Assembly (NCBI GenBank): GCA_028551475.1
Contig: CM052358.1
Location: 24,888,853 to 24,952,852, forward strand
Direction of reading: 5' to 3'
Length of the DNA stretch: 64,000 bases
Source: Casuarina equisetifolia
Taxonomy: Eukaryota; Streptophyta; Magnoliopsida; Fagales; Casuarinaceae
The notes under the pieces are model-generated. The model saw nothing but the letters and a program-made list of their open reading frames with translations. It had not been told where the DNA came from and ran no database searches. Both the position numbers and the translations under genes were made by a program. Positions 47,701-60,350 of this stretch are shown in pieces (position 1 is the first letter of the stretch; every line of letters begins with the position of its first letter).

Positions 47701-49386
47701 AAATTTGCTCCCTACTATAAGCGTGCAACAATACGGACAGTTTGGTATTGAATAATTACTATTGTGAAAAGTTCTTTACTAAGGGCGGCCTTCGCACCAC
47801 TGCCAAAGCTTGAGCTTGGGCACACAAACTTTGGAAAAGTATCCGTTCCATAATAATTACAGAGATTTCAAGTTTAACCAATAAAAATGACTTAGTTACC
47901 ATTCTTGAAATAAAGTTACCATTAAAGGTACCATTAATAATAGTTGAACTTGAATAACTTTAATGTTCTTTACATTTCAAACTATAACAAAGCTTTTACT
48001 TGGTATTATAACTTTGTTTTTGATATATTTGTCAATTCAATTATCAGATAATTGTTCAACAAATTTGAGCGGAAATCATGCATTGCTATTATCAAAATGA
48101 ATAAAATGAGAATTTTTAATCTTTCATCCCAGTATTTGAAAATGAAAGATGCAACAAAAGGGTAGATATCAAACTTACAGGGATAGGAACCCTTGATTCT
48201 TTCAATAAAGGTTTGTAATCAGGTGGGGCCTTGTACGTTGGATTCAGTTTCAATATTTCACCTGGATGTCATTAAGAAAAATAGATAAATATGCAATACA
48301 CAAAAGTAAAATTGGGAACGGAAAAAGGAGAAAGAAAGAAAGAACGGAAAAGAAAAGACAATCTGGAAATGATGTCAAATATACCTACAGCTTCCCGCTT
48401 TTCAAGTTCCAATAATTCAGAGTCCTATATCCACAAATTCCAATGTTAGTACTTAGAACTTGTAATATTATCCAAGATGATCCATGAAATTCCCTATAAA
48501 TCAACAAGTAATAATTGAGGAAAACAAATGTTAAGATGACTCTACCTTATCATTATTACTTTGACGACTTGGAGACCTGGGATCTGGATTATCAGCTGCT
48601 ATTGGTAAGTCTTCAGAGTCCTCAACCTCCAAAGATCCTAATTTTAGCTGCTGCGTAATTTGATCCACTCGTGTCTGCTTAAAATTGTACCACCACACAG
48701 GCAGTAATATCACTTAGTGGCACCTGGAATGGGAAGCTTCCATGCGAATCATTCACATGGAAAATGCTGACATTTTAGCACCCAATAGGAAAAGGGAAAT
48801 TTTCAATTGCCACCAGCTGAGCAATATTTATTCCCCCACAAACTGGGGCTACAAATGCCTTCAACCTATCCTAGATCTGAAATTTCCTTGTCTTAATTGG
48901 AAAGGTTTCTAAATGAATTGTGTTTCTTAAAATATTTTTGTTCCAGCAAGTTACATTCCCAAAATTAATGGAAAAATTAATGGAAAGAAGAGGAGGCCGG
49001 GGAATTTGGGCTAACATTTTAAGCAGATATTACATCAGAAGAAATGAGAGAACCTGACTCAAAAAGAATTGCAGTACCTGATAAGCCAAGGCTCTCCCCT
49101 TTTTAACAGCAGCATCCTGCATCAGATCAGGCCCCCATTTTGTTTTCCTCTGCGCTAGTTTGGTACTTTCCTCATTAGCTGCATCGGCACTTCCTGGCTT
49201 TTTACCTCCTCGGATGATGGGAATTAACGAGCCAGACAACTTATTTTTGGGAATAACAAATCCTGATTTGGCAGCAAACACAGAGACCTTCTGGCTACTG
49301 GCTGGTGGTGCAGATGAAGTACTTGTTCCAGACATCTTTGTGCTGCTAGGCTCAATACCAGATGTCGTGTCAACCTTTGCACTCAT
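44769..49386 (-). CDS. SF1/BBP-like KH-domain RNA-binding protein, eight coding exons
   Basis: Model: complement(44769..46484, 46638..46772, 47001..47054, 47155..47232, 48179..48261, 48385..48424, 48546..48674, 49078..49386), 847 aa, all GT-AG and in phase. Residues 1-103 are disordered but contain the conserved [17 protein letters not shown] and TKWGPDL. About 104-187 is helical ([42 protein letters not shown]). The KH domain follows at about 188-276 ([18 protein letters not shown] with GPGG as Gxx[12 protein letters not shown]). This pre-KH/KH arrangement matches splicing factor 1/branchpoint-binding proteins. The final 571 residues are Pro/Gln/Ser/Met-rich and low-complexity; I see no zinc knuckle or RRM, unlike classical plant SF1. 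Likely a nuclear RNA-binding or splicing protein. ATG 49386 fits the conserved start, and the transcript has an upstream 5'-UTR intron. Confidence 0.9.
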
Positions 49387-50630
49387 CCTCTCCAGTTAAC
49401 TTCCCATACAGAAAGCAAATACGTAAAGCATAAGCACAAATAAAGATTTCAGTTCTTTAAAAGTTTTGTTTCCAGTCAATCTGTCATTTGGCCTGAATAA
49501 AAGGGCGAAAACAGAAAGAATATTTATCTTCAAGTTCAAAGATTTAGACAACAGAAATCGATGCATAACATAATTTAGAGGATCTCTCAAACAACTAACA
49601 CGAAAACATTGTTGATGCAACCAAGATGTAATTAACGGGGGTACGAAAGGGAATTTTCAGGCAAGTGAAGAAGATCATCCCATCCACCTACGGCAAGCTA
49701 GATAAAAAGCAACAATAGTACAGCTGAAATACCTAATCTATACTTAGAGCGGAGCTAGAAGAAATTTCTTGCTGCTCAAAGATGTAAATAGCATACTTCC
49801 ACCGAGAAATCAGAAGAGACTAGGAAACTTCCAGCTACTCCCATGGCACAAATGCAATCTATCTCATTGCAAGGAAATATTACAAAGCATCATGTATTTA
49901 CACTCTAATTAGTAATTGCACTTACAAACCCACGCTTTACATTTTTCTATTATGAGTTCACTACAACAAACTCTTTAATGCAAAACCCCTAACTTCACCG
50001 GTTAAGACTAAAAAACAAAGATGAGCGGCCCCCGGACTTCAAAAAGTAAGTACTAGAATGAACAAAAACATTAAGAGTAGAAGCAAAAATAGATGAAGAT
50101 GTTGCATTTGAATTCAGATTAACAAGAAATGCAATTCCTTTAATCGGTAGACATTCTTTCTAGCAATTGATTATATTGTAAATAACACAAACAAGCACTT
50201 GCACCCACAATGCTCCAATAAATAATAGATTTTAACTTCCTTCTACTTAAGCAGTAAATCTGAACTATCGAACTTGCTCGGGGAGAGAAAAAAAGAGTCA
50301 GTACTTAATTCTCAGCCAATATTTTCAAGATACCATTTTCCTAAACCTTTTTTCGGCAAAAAAAAAAACTAATACAGGGACCAAAAAAAAAAAGACCTAA
50401 ATAATATACGCATATACGCAATCCCAAACCTCAAAATTTTCTTTTCGTCGACTTTCTCGAACCAAACAGTATCTGAAAAAGCAAAATACAAAAGAGATAA
50501 GAAGAGGAAGAGAGAGTACCAGTCGAAGAGACTACTGTGTTCAGGATTCGGCATGCATGACAGAGAGGAGAGAAAACGATGGTTTTAAGGCGGTTCTCGC
50601 AGTTCGTGCTCTGAGCAAGGTTGATTCTGT
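49387..50630 (-). other. 5' UTR and 5'-UTR intron of the KH gene
   Basis: A donor on the minus strand at 50519/50520 (CTTCGACTG|gtactc) and an acceptor shortly before the ATG (near 49400-49415) suggest a first non-coding exon at about 50520-50620. A purine-rich GAGAGGAGAG leader lies at 50560-50575. The segment 50258-50350 of this intron recurs in the truncated copy at 12405-12512, which supports it being part of the gene region. Confidence 0.5.
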
Positions 50631-51641
50631 GATGGCTTAATGTTCCGCGACGCTACAAAACGGGCCGGACTCCAAGAGGCCCATTAAATATTCAAAAGCC
50701 CATTATGCATTAATTAGCATTTTCTCTCCTTTAATATTTAGTTAAACACTTGTTAGAAATTTTTTTTTTATGTAAAAATCCTTACATAAAATAATATTAA
50801 GTTAAATAATAAATATGATGCAAGAAATCAACAAAAAATAAAATTTTCACATACAAAGAACTAAAAGATGATGGCATTTCCCTTTTTTCATTTTTTACAA
50901 ACTATTTTTAAAATAAATAACTTTTTAAGCATGAGTAAAATTCAATTAAAACTCATGACTCACATGTAATACGTAGTCCATAACATTTTTTTTTTTTTAG
51001 ATAAATAAGAGATGCGAGAAAATTGGGTGTTGAATTTAGAACCAATTGATTTTGAACCTTCATGTAGCTTCATCCTAGTCATGGATAGATCACCCAATTT
51101 TAGGTCCATAAGCCATGACAATTCCGCTGTGAAAACTCACTTTCACTTGCACCTATTACAAGAACCGCTTTTGAGTATGAACAACCAAGCCACATACATG
51201 GAATAAAAACCCATAACTTAAACTAACACAAAAATTTATAATTTCACCTCACAATGATTGGGAAGAAAAATGCAAGCATGTTTCATATTTTTTTGTAATG
51301 CGCTATAAAATCCCTCTTTATAATTAAAACCAACCCAACCTTTTTAAGGATGAAATGTCTGAAGTTGGAATTTGAAACAGCAAATTCTCTAAATTTGCTC
51401 AGTCAAATTCAACAAAGTTTCATCTCAAAATCAGGACCAGCTACAAAATCTTGTCACGAGTGTTGCTCTGTCAGCAACTAATGTACATACAAAAAATCAT
51501 ATACAAACACAAAGCGACCACACTTCCGATTGTAAGAATACAGAATTTGATTTAAGCTTTCAGGGCAAGAACAGAATCCAAACCCATGAGCAACTGGAAA
51601 AGCTCTCAGCCCCAGGGATAAGGGGTCTTCATCGGATACTA
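50631..51641. other. Intergenic between the KH gene and PIGV
   Basis: Contains the KH gene promoter side (left) and the PIGV 3' UTR side (right). No further gene, RNA or element seen. Confidence 0.5.
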
Positions 51642-54600
51642 TTATGTGAAAGGATAGAAGTTTGAAAATAGTAAGCTACCAAGAAGGATGTAGGCTGCAG
51701 AGTACGCCCAAATCAGATATGCCCATCTTTTCCGATATACCATCAAATGCGAGGCAAACCAATAAAGGACGGGGCTGGCGGACAAAAAGCGAGTAGCCAC
51801 CTGCTAGGAGTCAATCATCAAAAGTCATTAGAGGGTATATTTGAACCAACTTCAGATAACAGCAATATACGCCAGAAGTTTACAGATTGACTATTAACAA
51901 TTTGGAACTTGGTTCTTGGGTTCAACTTCCAATAACCCACGAAACTTAAGTGGTTCGACTCCTAATTACCCTCAGGACTTTGGTCTTGGGCTCGACATCC
52001 AATTAGCCCCAACCCCCATTTACTTAACTATAACAAATAAACAGGGAAAAAAAAAAAAAAAGCAGCAATTCATCATAAACATAACTGGAAAAAAGGACAT
52101 TAACTTCAAAACAACTACAAGCAAGACGAAGTACGACAGTATAGTTGAAGTATTGAACTTGAAACCAATGCCCCATTTCTCTGTCCAAAAGTGGATTGTT
52201 TTGAGCAAAGTTTAGGCCAATTAAATAAGAGTTTTAGAAAAGATTTTGTACGGCTTCTTTCAGAACATACTAATTAAAAGATTATAGTGCAAAGGCCTGC
52301 ATTACAGACACACCCAGACTGAGACTCAGTTTCAAGTTAATTTGGAAGTGATTCATGCTTCATAGAAACAAACAAATGAATGAGAATATATATGTTTATT
52401 CAATTGTGTCCAGGTTCGCTTTGAGAGACAACTGTTGCTTGTCTTCGCAAAATTGTGGTCATTTTCATTGTAGTCAGGTGCTTTCTTCTTTCCTTTTTGT
52501 TATTGGGATAGGTAAGTATAAATCCATCCAAGGTACTGTACACCTCTATTCAGCCATTTCACGTCTAAGCTCATAAGGTGGATTAACTTTTAGGAGCCTT
52601 TATAAGTTTTAGAGACACCATTTAGCTTTAAATACCAGTGACTTCCCACCTTTCACCAATTAAAGTCAGCAGTGGTAATCTACTCCTACTTCTGAACTTG
52701 TGAAAAAATTTGGACATAACCCCGCAGGCCTCATCTGATTATCAGCAGGCATACCTTATACATTCACGATACTAAATGGATCCAACAAACAGAAAAGAAA
52801 AGGCAGCCAATACGAACTAAATTTCATAAAGCTGAATTTACAAGTTATTTGATCTTCAAATTGAACAAGTCTAACCTGCACATGCATCACGAAAAATGCT
52901 GTTGCTGCCATAAATCCCAAGTGTAGAACGAATGGAAGAACAGTGACAGATAAGTATCCGAGCTTCACTGATGAATCATTTTCTGTTGGGAGTGCAACAG
53001 GTTCCTGTCTATTCATATGCTTCCTTTGTCTAAGATTTCGATTTTCTGTCACAAGCAGTCATTGGTTGGAATTTGTGTTTACACATCATAATGAAATGAA
53101 GAATAACACCGTACAAGAAGATATTCAGTTCATGTGCATGTTTACACAAGCTCGGGAAAATGCACGAGACTACAGTTCACAGCATAGGTGAAAGATATTA
53201 AGACGGATCACCAATAAAAATGAAAACTGGGACTCCATAAAACAAGGCCAAAACAAATGCTCATGTCCAGCTGATTATTAGGACTTCAACTGTTTCATGA
53301 TTTGGAGTATGAAACCGTCCCTACAGTGTATGGTCAGGTCAACTGTCTTCAAAAAGAAATATCTAATTGGGTGAAAGTAATACCTTGCATCTTAGGAGAA
53401 GATTTCTCAGGAATACAAGCAATATTTGATCTTGGACCTGACTCCCAAGAGAATAGCAAAGCTGAGGAATTCTTTTCCTCAATAGAAGCTTGAAATCCCA
53501 GTGAGAAAAAGATTTCAGGCCTTGACTTCGCATAATAGACAATTGAACAAATTGCTAAAGACAGTATAGGAAACGCAAGTAAAAAATTCGGCAGCTGTTT
53601 CAACCGAAAGTACCTCAAGAAACCAACCCCCCTGGCATCAAAAGAAACCATCAAGATCTGTACTAAAACATGCATATGGTTACGGTAAATTTTCTTAGTT
53701 CTTGAAGAACAGTATTCCATAAGGTATAAGAGAAAGCAAATTTAAATATGCCTATAGCGTTAGTTCCCAGATCACACCAGAGAAATGTGAAGTTCAATAA
53801 GAAATCCAAATCTGTTGAGAATTCTACGAAATGAAATTATTGCTTCATGAGCAGGGATATAAATTTTCAAAATTTGGAGGATCAAGTGGAACTCTAGCAT
53901 CATCGTGTGGAATGCACACCAAATATGTGATTAATCAACCATGAAAACATCAATGCACTGTTGAAATAAGCATGCATTTCATACCTGTTCTGCAGCAACA
54001 ACAGGGAAAAGTATAAAAAATAATAATAATAACCTTTACACCTATCTATGTGGATTATAGCTAAAGTCCAAGCATTGAAGCTGCATATAAAATGATATAG
54101 AGGAGCTACCATTACTCATTGATAAAGAACATACCAGTAATGACTTTGAATATAATTGTACAGCAAAGGCACTCTTGCTTTGCACCAGGGCCTCATTTCA
54201 TCTGAGGAACGTCCTAGACACATGTTGTAGTACCCATATGCTTGAAAAGCAATGAATAGAGAGAAAATACATATGCAACGCAAACCTCCAACCAAAAGAA
54301 CCTGTACTGCCAGCTGGCAGTGAAATAAGAGTCACTAAAATCAGCAAGTTGCCCTCATTGAAAATTTTCAGCATAGATTTGCATACCATACAAGATAATA
54401 TGAAACCAATGACACAATACCTAACAAAATGCTTGACCTACTTGCCAGACACAAAAACTGCAAACTTTTGTCGATTGGTTTCTAGGTCTAGCTGATGCCC
54501 TATTTTGGCTAACAAGTTCGAATAATCACATTTAAGTAAGAGCAAATGGGTCCTTTCATCATGCACTTCAAATGGCTCTTCCGTAGCATGTAAATGTGGA

Positions 54601-56114
54601 GGTGAAGATAAAACCTTTACTCCAAACTAGAATATCACACAAAAAACTGCATCTTGTAAAATTTGATGAATACAAAAGATCTATTTTCTCTTTGCTTCAG
54701 CCAAGAAACTTCCTATGGAAACAAATAGTAGCTGAATTATGAACAGGAAAAAAAAAAGGCTTTCATTGAAAATATCACAGAAACTTACATAAGCACGCTT
54801 TTTGGTGAATACAACATCATAAGCCCAATGCAATGTCTGGAAACAGAAGTAACCAGCATTAAGCACTCCATTAGACCTTGCACAGCCAGAGAGGGCAAAC
54901 CAAAGAACAGCAATAGTATTCCTGCCAGTTACTAAGTGGTATAACCCTCCAACCGAGAACAAGGCATACAAACTCTCCGAATATCTGTCACACCAAGGAC
55001 AACAACAATTCCTTAAGTTTGGTTTAACTTTTGGCATATACCAATTTGAATCAAAAGAAGCTGGGTCATTACATTGATGAATAAAATATCGAAGCTGGAT
55101 TGAAGCAAAACAAAATTGAAGCCCGCAATGCGGCTTCAGGGTCCTTCAAAATAATAACTGAAAGCCTGTTAGTGACAAGGGGAAAAACAACAAAAGCAAG
55201 AACATCAAACTATCAGAACTTGTAGAATATTGAAAGCCAAAAGTTGATCAAAATCCAAAGATAGGACTGAGATTCTTTATATTTCTCTGTTTACACCACG
55301 TACAATTATTAGAGTCCTACCTAATATTCTCAATTACATGAATTGGACTCTTCCATTTCAGTACTTCTCATAAAATATTAACTAGAAGTCCTTTAGAGGT
55401 GGCAAATGCTGAAACAGAAAATTTTTAATCATTTCACTGAAAATAACTGTTAGCATTTCGTTAAACCCACCGCACCACAAGCAAGAACTTCGAAGGATCC
55501 TGATACCAAAAGTTCTATCTTTTTAATAACTGCTATATACAAACACTGAAAACAACTACAGCAAATTAAGCTTACTCGTAAAAATAAACCGCCGTGAATA
55601 CAAAGGCAATGTTGTTAATCACGTAGCCCGACAGTGCCAGCACTGCTCTGTATCCGATTAACGGTACCAACGGCGCCAAAACTGAAATTAGCAAGAGGAG
55701 AAAAAAATGTAAACACGACAAAATGAAATCAGACGGGGAAATGACGATATGATCATCCGGACCTGTGCGAGAGAGGAAGGAAATGCAGAGCGGCAGCAGG
55801 GGAAGGAAGGCGTAGGACTGCTCGTACTCGTAGCCGCAATGAGCGGCGCGGACGAAGTAGACGGAGTCCCACACGACGCCGTTCTCGATGGCGGAGGCAA
55901 TCGATGGAAAGAGAACGGGTCCCGGCGGATCCTGCTGGTGGCGGGGGGTGAAGCAGTTAGGGTTGAGTGAAGCGGACGTATCGTATGGAACGACGAGGGA
56001 GCGCCAGATGAGCGTCAGGGCCAGCAAGAGCAGCCTGGAGAGAATCGCCGATCTAAGGACCACCGACTCGTGCGGCTTCGAAGGAGCTGCGACGGCCGCG
56101 GCGCTGCTTGTCAT
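51642..56114 (-). CDS. PIGV: GPI mannosyltransferase 2 (PIG-V), seven exons
   Basis: Adds the second mannose to the GPI anchor precursor on the luminal side of the ER. Model: complement(51642..51800, 52876..53045, 53384..53631, 54135..54313, 54789..54984, 55576..55681, 55763..56114), 1410 nt, 469 aa, all GT-AG with matching phases. Family signatures: first membrane segment (ILSRLLLLALTLIWRSLVVP), the luminal WDSVYF block at about residues 82-87 with the conserved WD, AHCGYEYEQSYAFLPLLP, GLYHLVTGRNTIAVLWFALS, RPWCKARVPLLYNYIQ, HYWGVGFLRYF, and the C-terminal YRKRWAYLIWAYSAAYIL. It is a polytopic membrane protein and the length fits the family. ATG 56114 is chosen because an in-frame TAG at 56154-56156 excludes a longer ATG start. 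Single-copy housekeeping gene in most plants. Confidence 0.95.
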
Positions 56115-57189
56115 GTCGTGGCTGACGGAGGTGTCCAAGCGGCGCGTTTTGGACTAAGACTCTGCTTTGTCCCCGTCGTTTTAATTTCGAAATCCTTTTA
56201 GCACATTAAGTGCCAAATTAAATGTTTGATATATAGCAATGACTTCGAGGCCTTAATTGAAGCATTTGTCACGAACTATCCAGCTTATTCACTTAGAATT
56301 AATTAAATGGGTATACATGTCTCTGAATATACATGGGTTTACGATATGTATTTAAAGGTTTATCGATTTGTATGGAGAAGAATGATTTATTTATGTATAA
56401 AGAATTTTATAATCGTTAAAAATAATATGATGTAGTTAATTACCTCCTCCAATCGACAAATTATAAATTTCATAAATAATGTTATGGAGAAATCTTACAT
56501 GAATTCTTATACTTGTTAAAATTGTGGGCGTTACGTACCCTAATCTTAAATAATGTTTATCCTAATAAGTAGATTTGTAAATTGGTCAAAATTTTGTAAA
56601 TGTTAGATTTATCTTTTTCCTTCTGTATATATATAAGATATAATTATTATGTTCAATCTTGAAGAATAAATTTGGAGTGTTAGAAATATGAAATGAAGTT
56701 TCACTAATTTTTAAATTTACTTTTGAGTTAGATTATAAATTTTATAACATGGTATCATAATTACATAATTCAAAAACATTATAGTTGTTTTTTTTTTTAA
56801 AGAACGAGCTGGTAGCTAGCACCTTATATTAAAATAAATAAAGATGAGTGTGATATTTATACCTCGTGCAAATACAAAGATTAGTGTATAAAACTAACTT
56901 GAGAAAATAAAACTTTAAAACCTACATACTAAGTTCTCAACTAGAACATACATGAAATGAAAAACATAACTATAAAATGTTACATAGAGACATAACCCTA
57001 TGAAGACCTATAATTTCCTAAACCAAGTTGATCATTCCTAAATGCAACTTACATGAGCTTGGTAGGGTTTTGTATAATTGATCAACAATTTGTACATTCA
57101 AAACATGATGACCATGATTTGTCATTCTATTTGCTCCAAAAATTTCTTCTCAAAAAATGAGTCAAATTGTGATGTGTGAAGGCAACAAG
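56115..57189. other. PIGV promoter side and intergenic DNA
   Basis: The first 60 bp are GC-rich 5' leader of PIGV; the rest is AT-rich without recognised features. Confidence 0.5.
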
Positions 57190-57485
57190 TTAACATAATG
57201 TCGCCTCACATTTTAGTTGCCGTGGAGGTTTTCGTCAATAGAGAATGCATTGCACCAAATAAAATGAATTTGACTCAATGATGTGCAGAGTTTATCTTTG
57301 GCGTGACAACATTGAAGACCTATAAGCAAAACATGGGCCTTTGCATGTGTATTACTACCATGTCCAAACCTAGTGGCAAATACCCAAAGAATACTCCCAT
57401 TACTCTCTCTTAATACCCATATTTTTCCAACAATACTAGTGTCATCTACATTAAGCTTAAATTCACTTGGTGGACGAGATCTTCA
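57190..57485 (-). mobile_element. RNase H-like domain relic (LINE-type or RVT_3 family)
   Basis: One minus-strand frame reads PPSEFKLNVDDTSIVGKIW, then VLRESNGSILWVFATRFG, then HGSNTHAKAHVLLIGLQCC. This matches the plant RVT_3 RNase H pattern (KLNVDG..., GGVIRDSNG, AEALALLRGL). Key acidic residues are changed (DD kept in the first motif, AEA to AKA). No start, ends or target duplication were found. It is a decayed fragment of a non-LTR retrotransposon or of a related RNase H-like gene. Confidence 0.7.
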
Positions 57486-57659
57486 TCTAAACAATTTTAG
57501 AATTAATCTTTTCTTAGATAATAAACTTTTTAATATAAGTGCGATAAGTTTAATCTTTCATAAAAGATGTATAGATAAAGTGATAAAGATTTTTCTTACA
57601 TTATTGAGATTTTGGTATTGATATAGAAATCTAAACCATTTTATAAAGAATTTAAAAGA

Positions 57660-58130
57660 TGATTAGCCAAAATTTGTTCTTTATAGTTCTCAACCCCTAT
57701 GAAAAACAGTGCCATTCTCGCAGTTCAAAGCAAGTATTTATGGGGTGTAGGCCTAAAGCCAGCTCTAGCATGATAAATTCAGCATTTACGACGGCGATGG
57801 GCAGTTGTATCATAAATACGATCCCCCACGTGATCGGTTTCCGGCCGGAGTTTCACCGGATATCTTGTCCATGACATATTTGCATCGAAAATCACCACCA
57901 CGTTCTCTGGGATATCGTGATCTGCACATGGAGCTTAAATGTCGTACATGGTGGTCCTTTTGACATTGATTTCCACGCATCTTTTGGTTGGCATCTCCGG
58001 TGACCATGAACGAGGAAGTACGCTGAGGAACTTGGTTTCTGAAACCAACCAAGCACATTTCTCTCGGGGGAGATTCCATGTACAGTAACTTCTCCTCTTC
58101 CCTATTATTTCAATCTTAAGAGGCTCCATT
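57660..58130 (-). other. Unrecognised GC-richer exon-like relic
   Basis: A local rise in G+C within AT-rich DNA. Minus-strand frames overlap (for example HDIPENVVVIFDANMSWTRY in one frame and KRTTMYDI in another), as expected for a frameshifted old coding exon. I do not recognise the family, and there is no conserved catalytic motif I can name. Confidence 0.3.
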
Positions 58131-59379
58131 AAATGTGGCGTAAAAATTTTTATGGAGTTTTATTTGATGGTTTAAATTGAAAATTTACTGTTCACGATAA
58201 GGCATATTCATATGAAATACTACTTAAAGGGGTTGGATTTTGACATTATGTTAAGATAATTTACTTTTTTAAAGTTGATTTATAAAAATATATATTCATA
58301 AATAAAAATAAAACAAGTCAATATAATTCATACTTCAAATTTTAACATACCTTTCAACTCAAATGTAAGGAAATAGTTTTTCATGAGAAATGGTGTACTT
58401 CACTTTAAGCTTAATATATGATTTTATATTAGATAATTCACATTTTTTCCTTAAAGGAAAATACATCCACATAATAATAAGTACAACAAGTAGATATAAC
58501 CCAATTGCTTAAGATTGCAAACTTTGTGTGTATGAAGTTGTGTTACCTTAGAATATGAATTTGATATTATGTGAAAGCACTCCATCTTACTTAAAAATTG
58601 ATTTAAAGAGAACTTTTAAAAAGTTAGAGAATATTTGTTATATTATTCTTAATCTTTTTTTCTTTCTCATTCTTTTCATCTTTTTTTTTTCTAGAATATT
58701 TTTGTGCAGATAAAAAAATTCTAATTTTGAAAAATAATTTGCACGTTAATAACAAAATTTGTTCCTCATTCATATCGTTAAGAGATTTATTTTCTAATTT
58801 AAAATTTAACTTAAAAATAAATATAACTCATTATCATATAAGTAAAAATACTAATACATCCTACAATATAAAAACATTCCTCAACGAAGAAGACAAGTCA
58901 CATCCTCATTGTCATAAACTTTACTCCAGCTTCACTGCAACATCTTATCCCTTCCTTCCATAACTACTCCCATTCCCTGCCTAATCGGCCCCCAAGAATT
59001 TTGCTGCTCTCCAACCAAGAAAGGGAAATATTTCCATTTTTTTCAATCCTCATTCCTCCTGTGAAAGCTTTTGTGAAGTGTTTGTTACGAACATATTTTT
59101 CTGAGAAATAATTTTACTTAACAAATTACGTGCAGTTTAAGCAAAAGCAATGTTTAGTCTCATTTATGGTGCTGATTTCCTTTCTTGTGGATAAGATATG
59201 GTTGAGCTTTTCAAATCATGTTACATTTATTGTTGATATAACTATTTTTCTTCTTAGTCACTTATTCCCAAAAGTAGCTAAAAAAAAAAAAAGAAATAGA
59301 GCATCGGTTTATTTTTAGTACCAAAGTAATTTTTTTGGTTTGTTGATATTGTGTGTAAACTTTTATCAACTTTGAGGAG
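58131..59379. other. AT-rich intergenic, nothing recognised
   Basis: No supported gene, RNA or transposon ends. Confidence 0.5.
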
Positions 59380-59704
59380 AATAGACCATATCCATTCTAT
59401 GAGATAAAACAAATTATTGATAGAAATTAAAAAATATATATGTCATTAAAATATTGAGTGTGAAACTTAAACTTAAATCCTGAATAATTAGTGATAAATA
59501 TAAAAATTAGTGGCCTATTAACATCTACATCCTTCATAGATAATAGACCATATCCATTCTATGAGATAAAACAAATTATTGATAGAAATTAAAAAATATA
59601 TATGTCATTAAAATATTGAGTGTGAAACTTAAAACTTAAATCCTGAATAATTAGTGATAAATATAAAAATTAGTGGCCTATTAACATCTACATCCTTCAT
59701 AGAT
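59380..59704. repeat. Tandem duplication, 2 x about 162 bp
   Basis: Units 59380-59541 and 59542-59704 are identical apart from the first base and one inserted A (CTTAAACTTAAA versus CTTAAAACTTAAA). AT-rich, non-coding, apparently recent. Confidence 0.95.
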
Positions 59705-60000
59705 AATAGATCTCTCAAATGTTGATTGATTGCAACCACTGTAAATATTCAATAAATGATGTACATCCTTCTCGCAGTATTTGGGCCTAGAATATCGTAG
59801 GTGGCAAATAAAATACTTCTCATTTTGCATAGAACCAAAGGCCATTGGTTCCCCGACTCGAGGCTGTCTGGACCCCCATACGATCTTCTTGGTTGTCTCT
59901 CTTGCCGACTTGGCTTGTCCATTTACGAGACTCATAACTTCTGCCACCAAGATTGGAACAGAAGTTTAAAGACTCGGAATAAAGAAAAATTGTCTTGGGC

Positions 60001-60350
60001 CATATCCAAACTTCTACCAATTTCAAGCAAATCATTGGCTTTCTATCATTTTTTTGTAAGAATGGATGATGTGGGACATTCTAATACCGCTTTGTACAGT
60101 TATCATGACTTGATATTATATAAATGTATGGAAAGTCTTGTATTGAATTTTGAGTTATAATATAGTTTTGTTTATACAAAACATATCCAAATTTCTACAA
60201 CTTCAAGCAAATCATTGGCTGTCTATCATTTTTTTGTAAGAATGGATGATGGGACACCGGTTTGTACAGTTATCATGACTTGACATTATAAAAATCTATG
60301 GAAGGTCTTGCATTGAATTCTGAGTTATAATATAGTTTTATTTATAGAAA
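60001..60350. repeat. Tandem duplication, 2 x about 170-180 bp
   Basis: Units 60001-60181 and 60182-60350 share CATATCCAAA-TTCTAC, TTCAAGCAAATCATTGGCT, TTTTTTTGTAAGAATGGATG and GAGTTATAATATAGTTTT, with more substitutions and small deletions than the 59.4-kb pair, so it is older. Confidence 0.9.

Noticed and set aside
56136..56138. TTG as a PIGV start (eight extra residues)
   Set aside because: Nuclear plant genes start at ATG; ATG 56114 is the first in frame after the upstream TAG at 56154-56156.
55749..56157. Plus-strand frames over the PIGV first exon
   Set aside because: GC-rich antisense shadows of a well-supported exon.
59681..60160. Overlapping frames of 60-120 aa on both strands near 59.7-60.2 kb
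   Set aside because: No recognisable domain, partly within a tandem duplication; not supported as genes.
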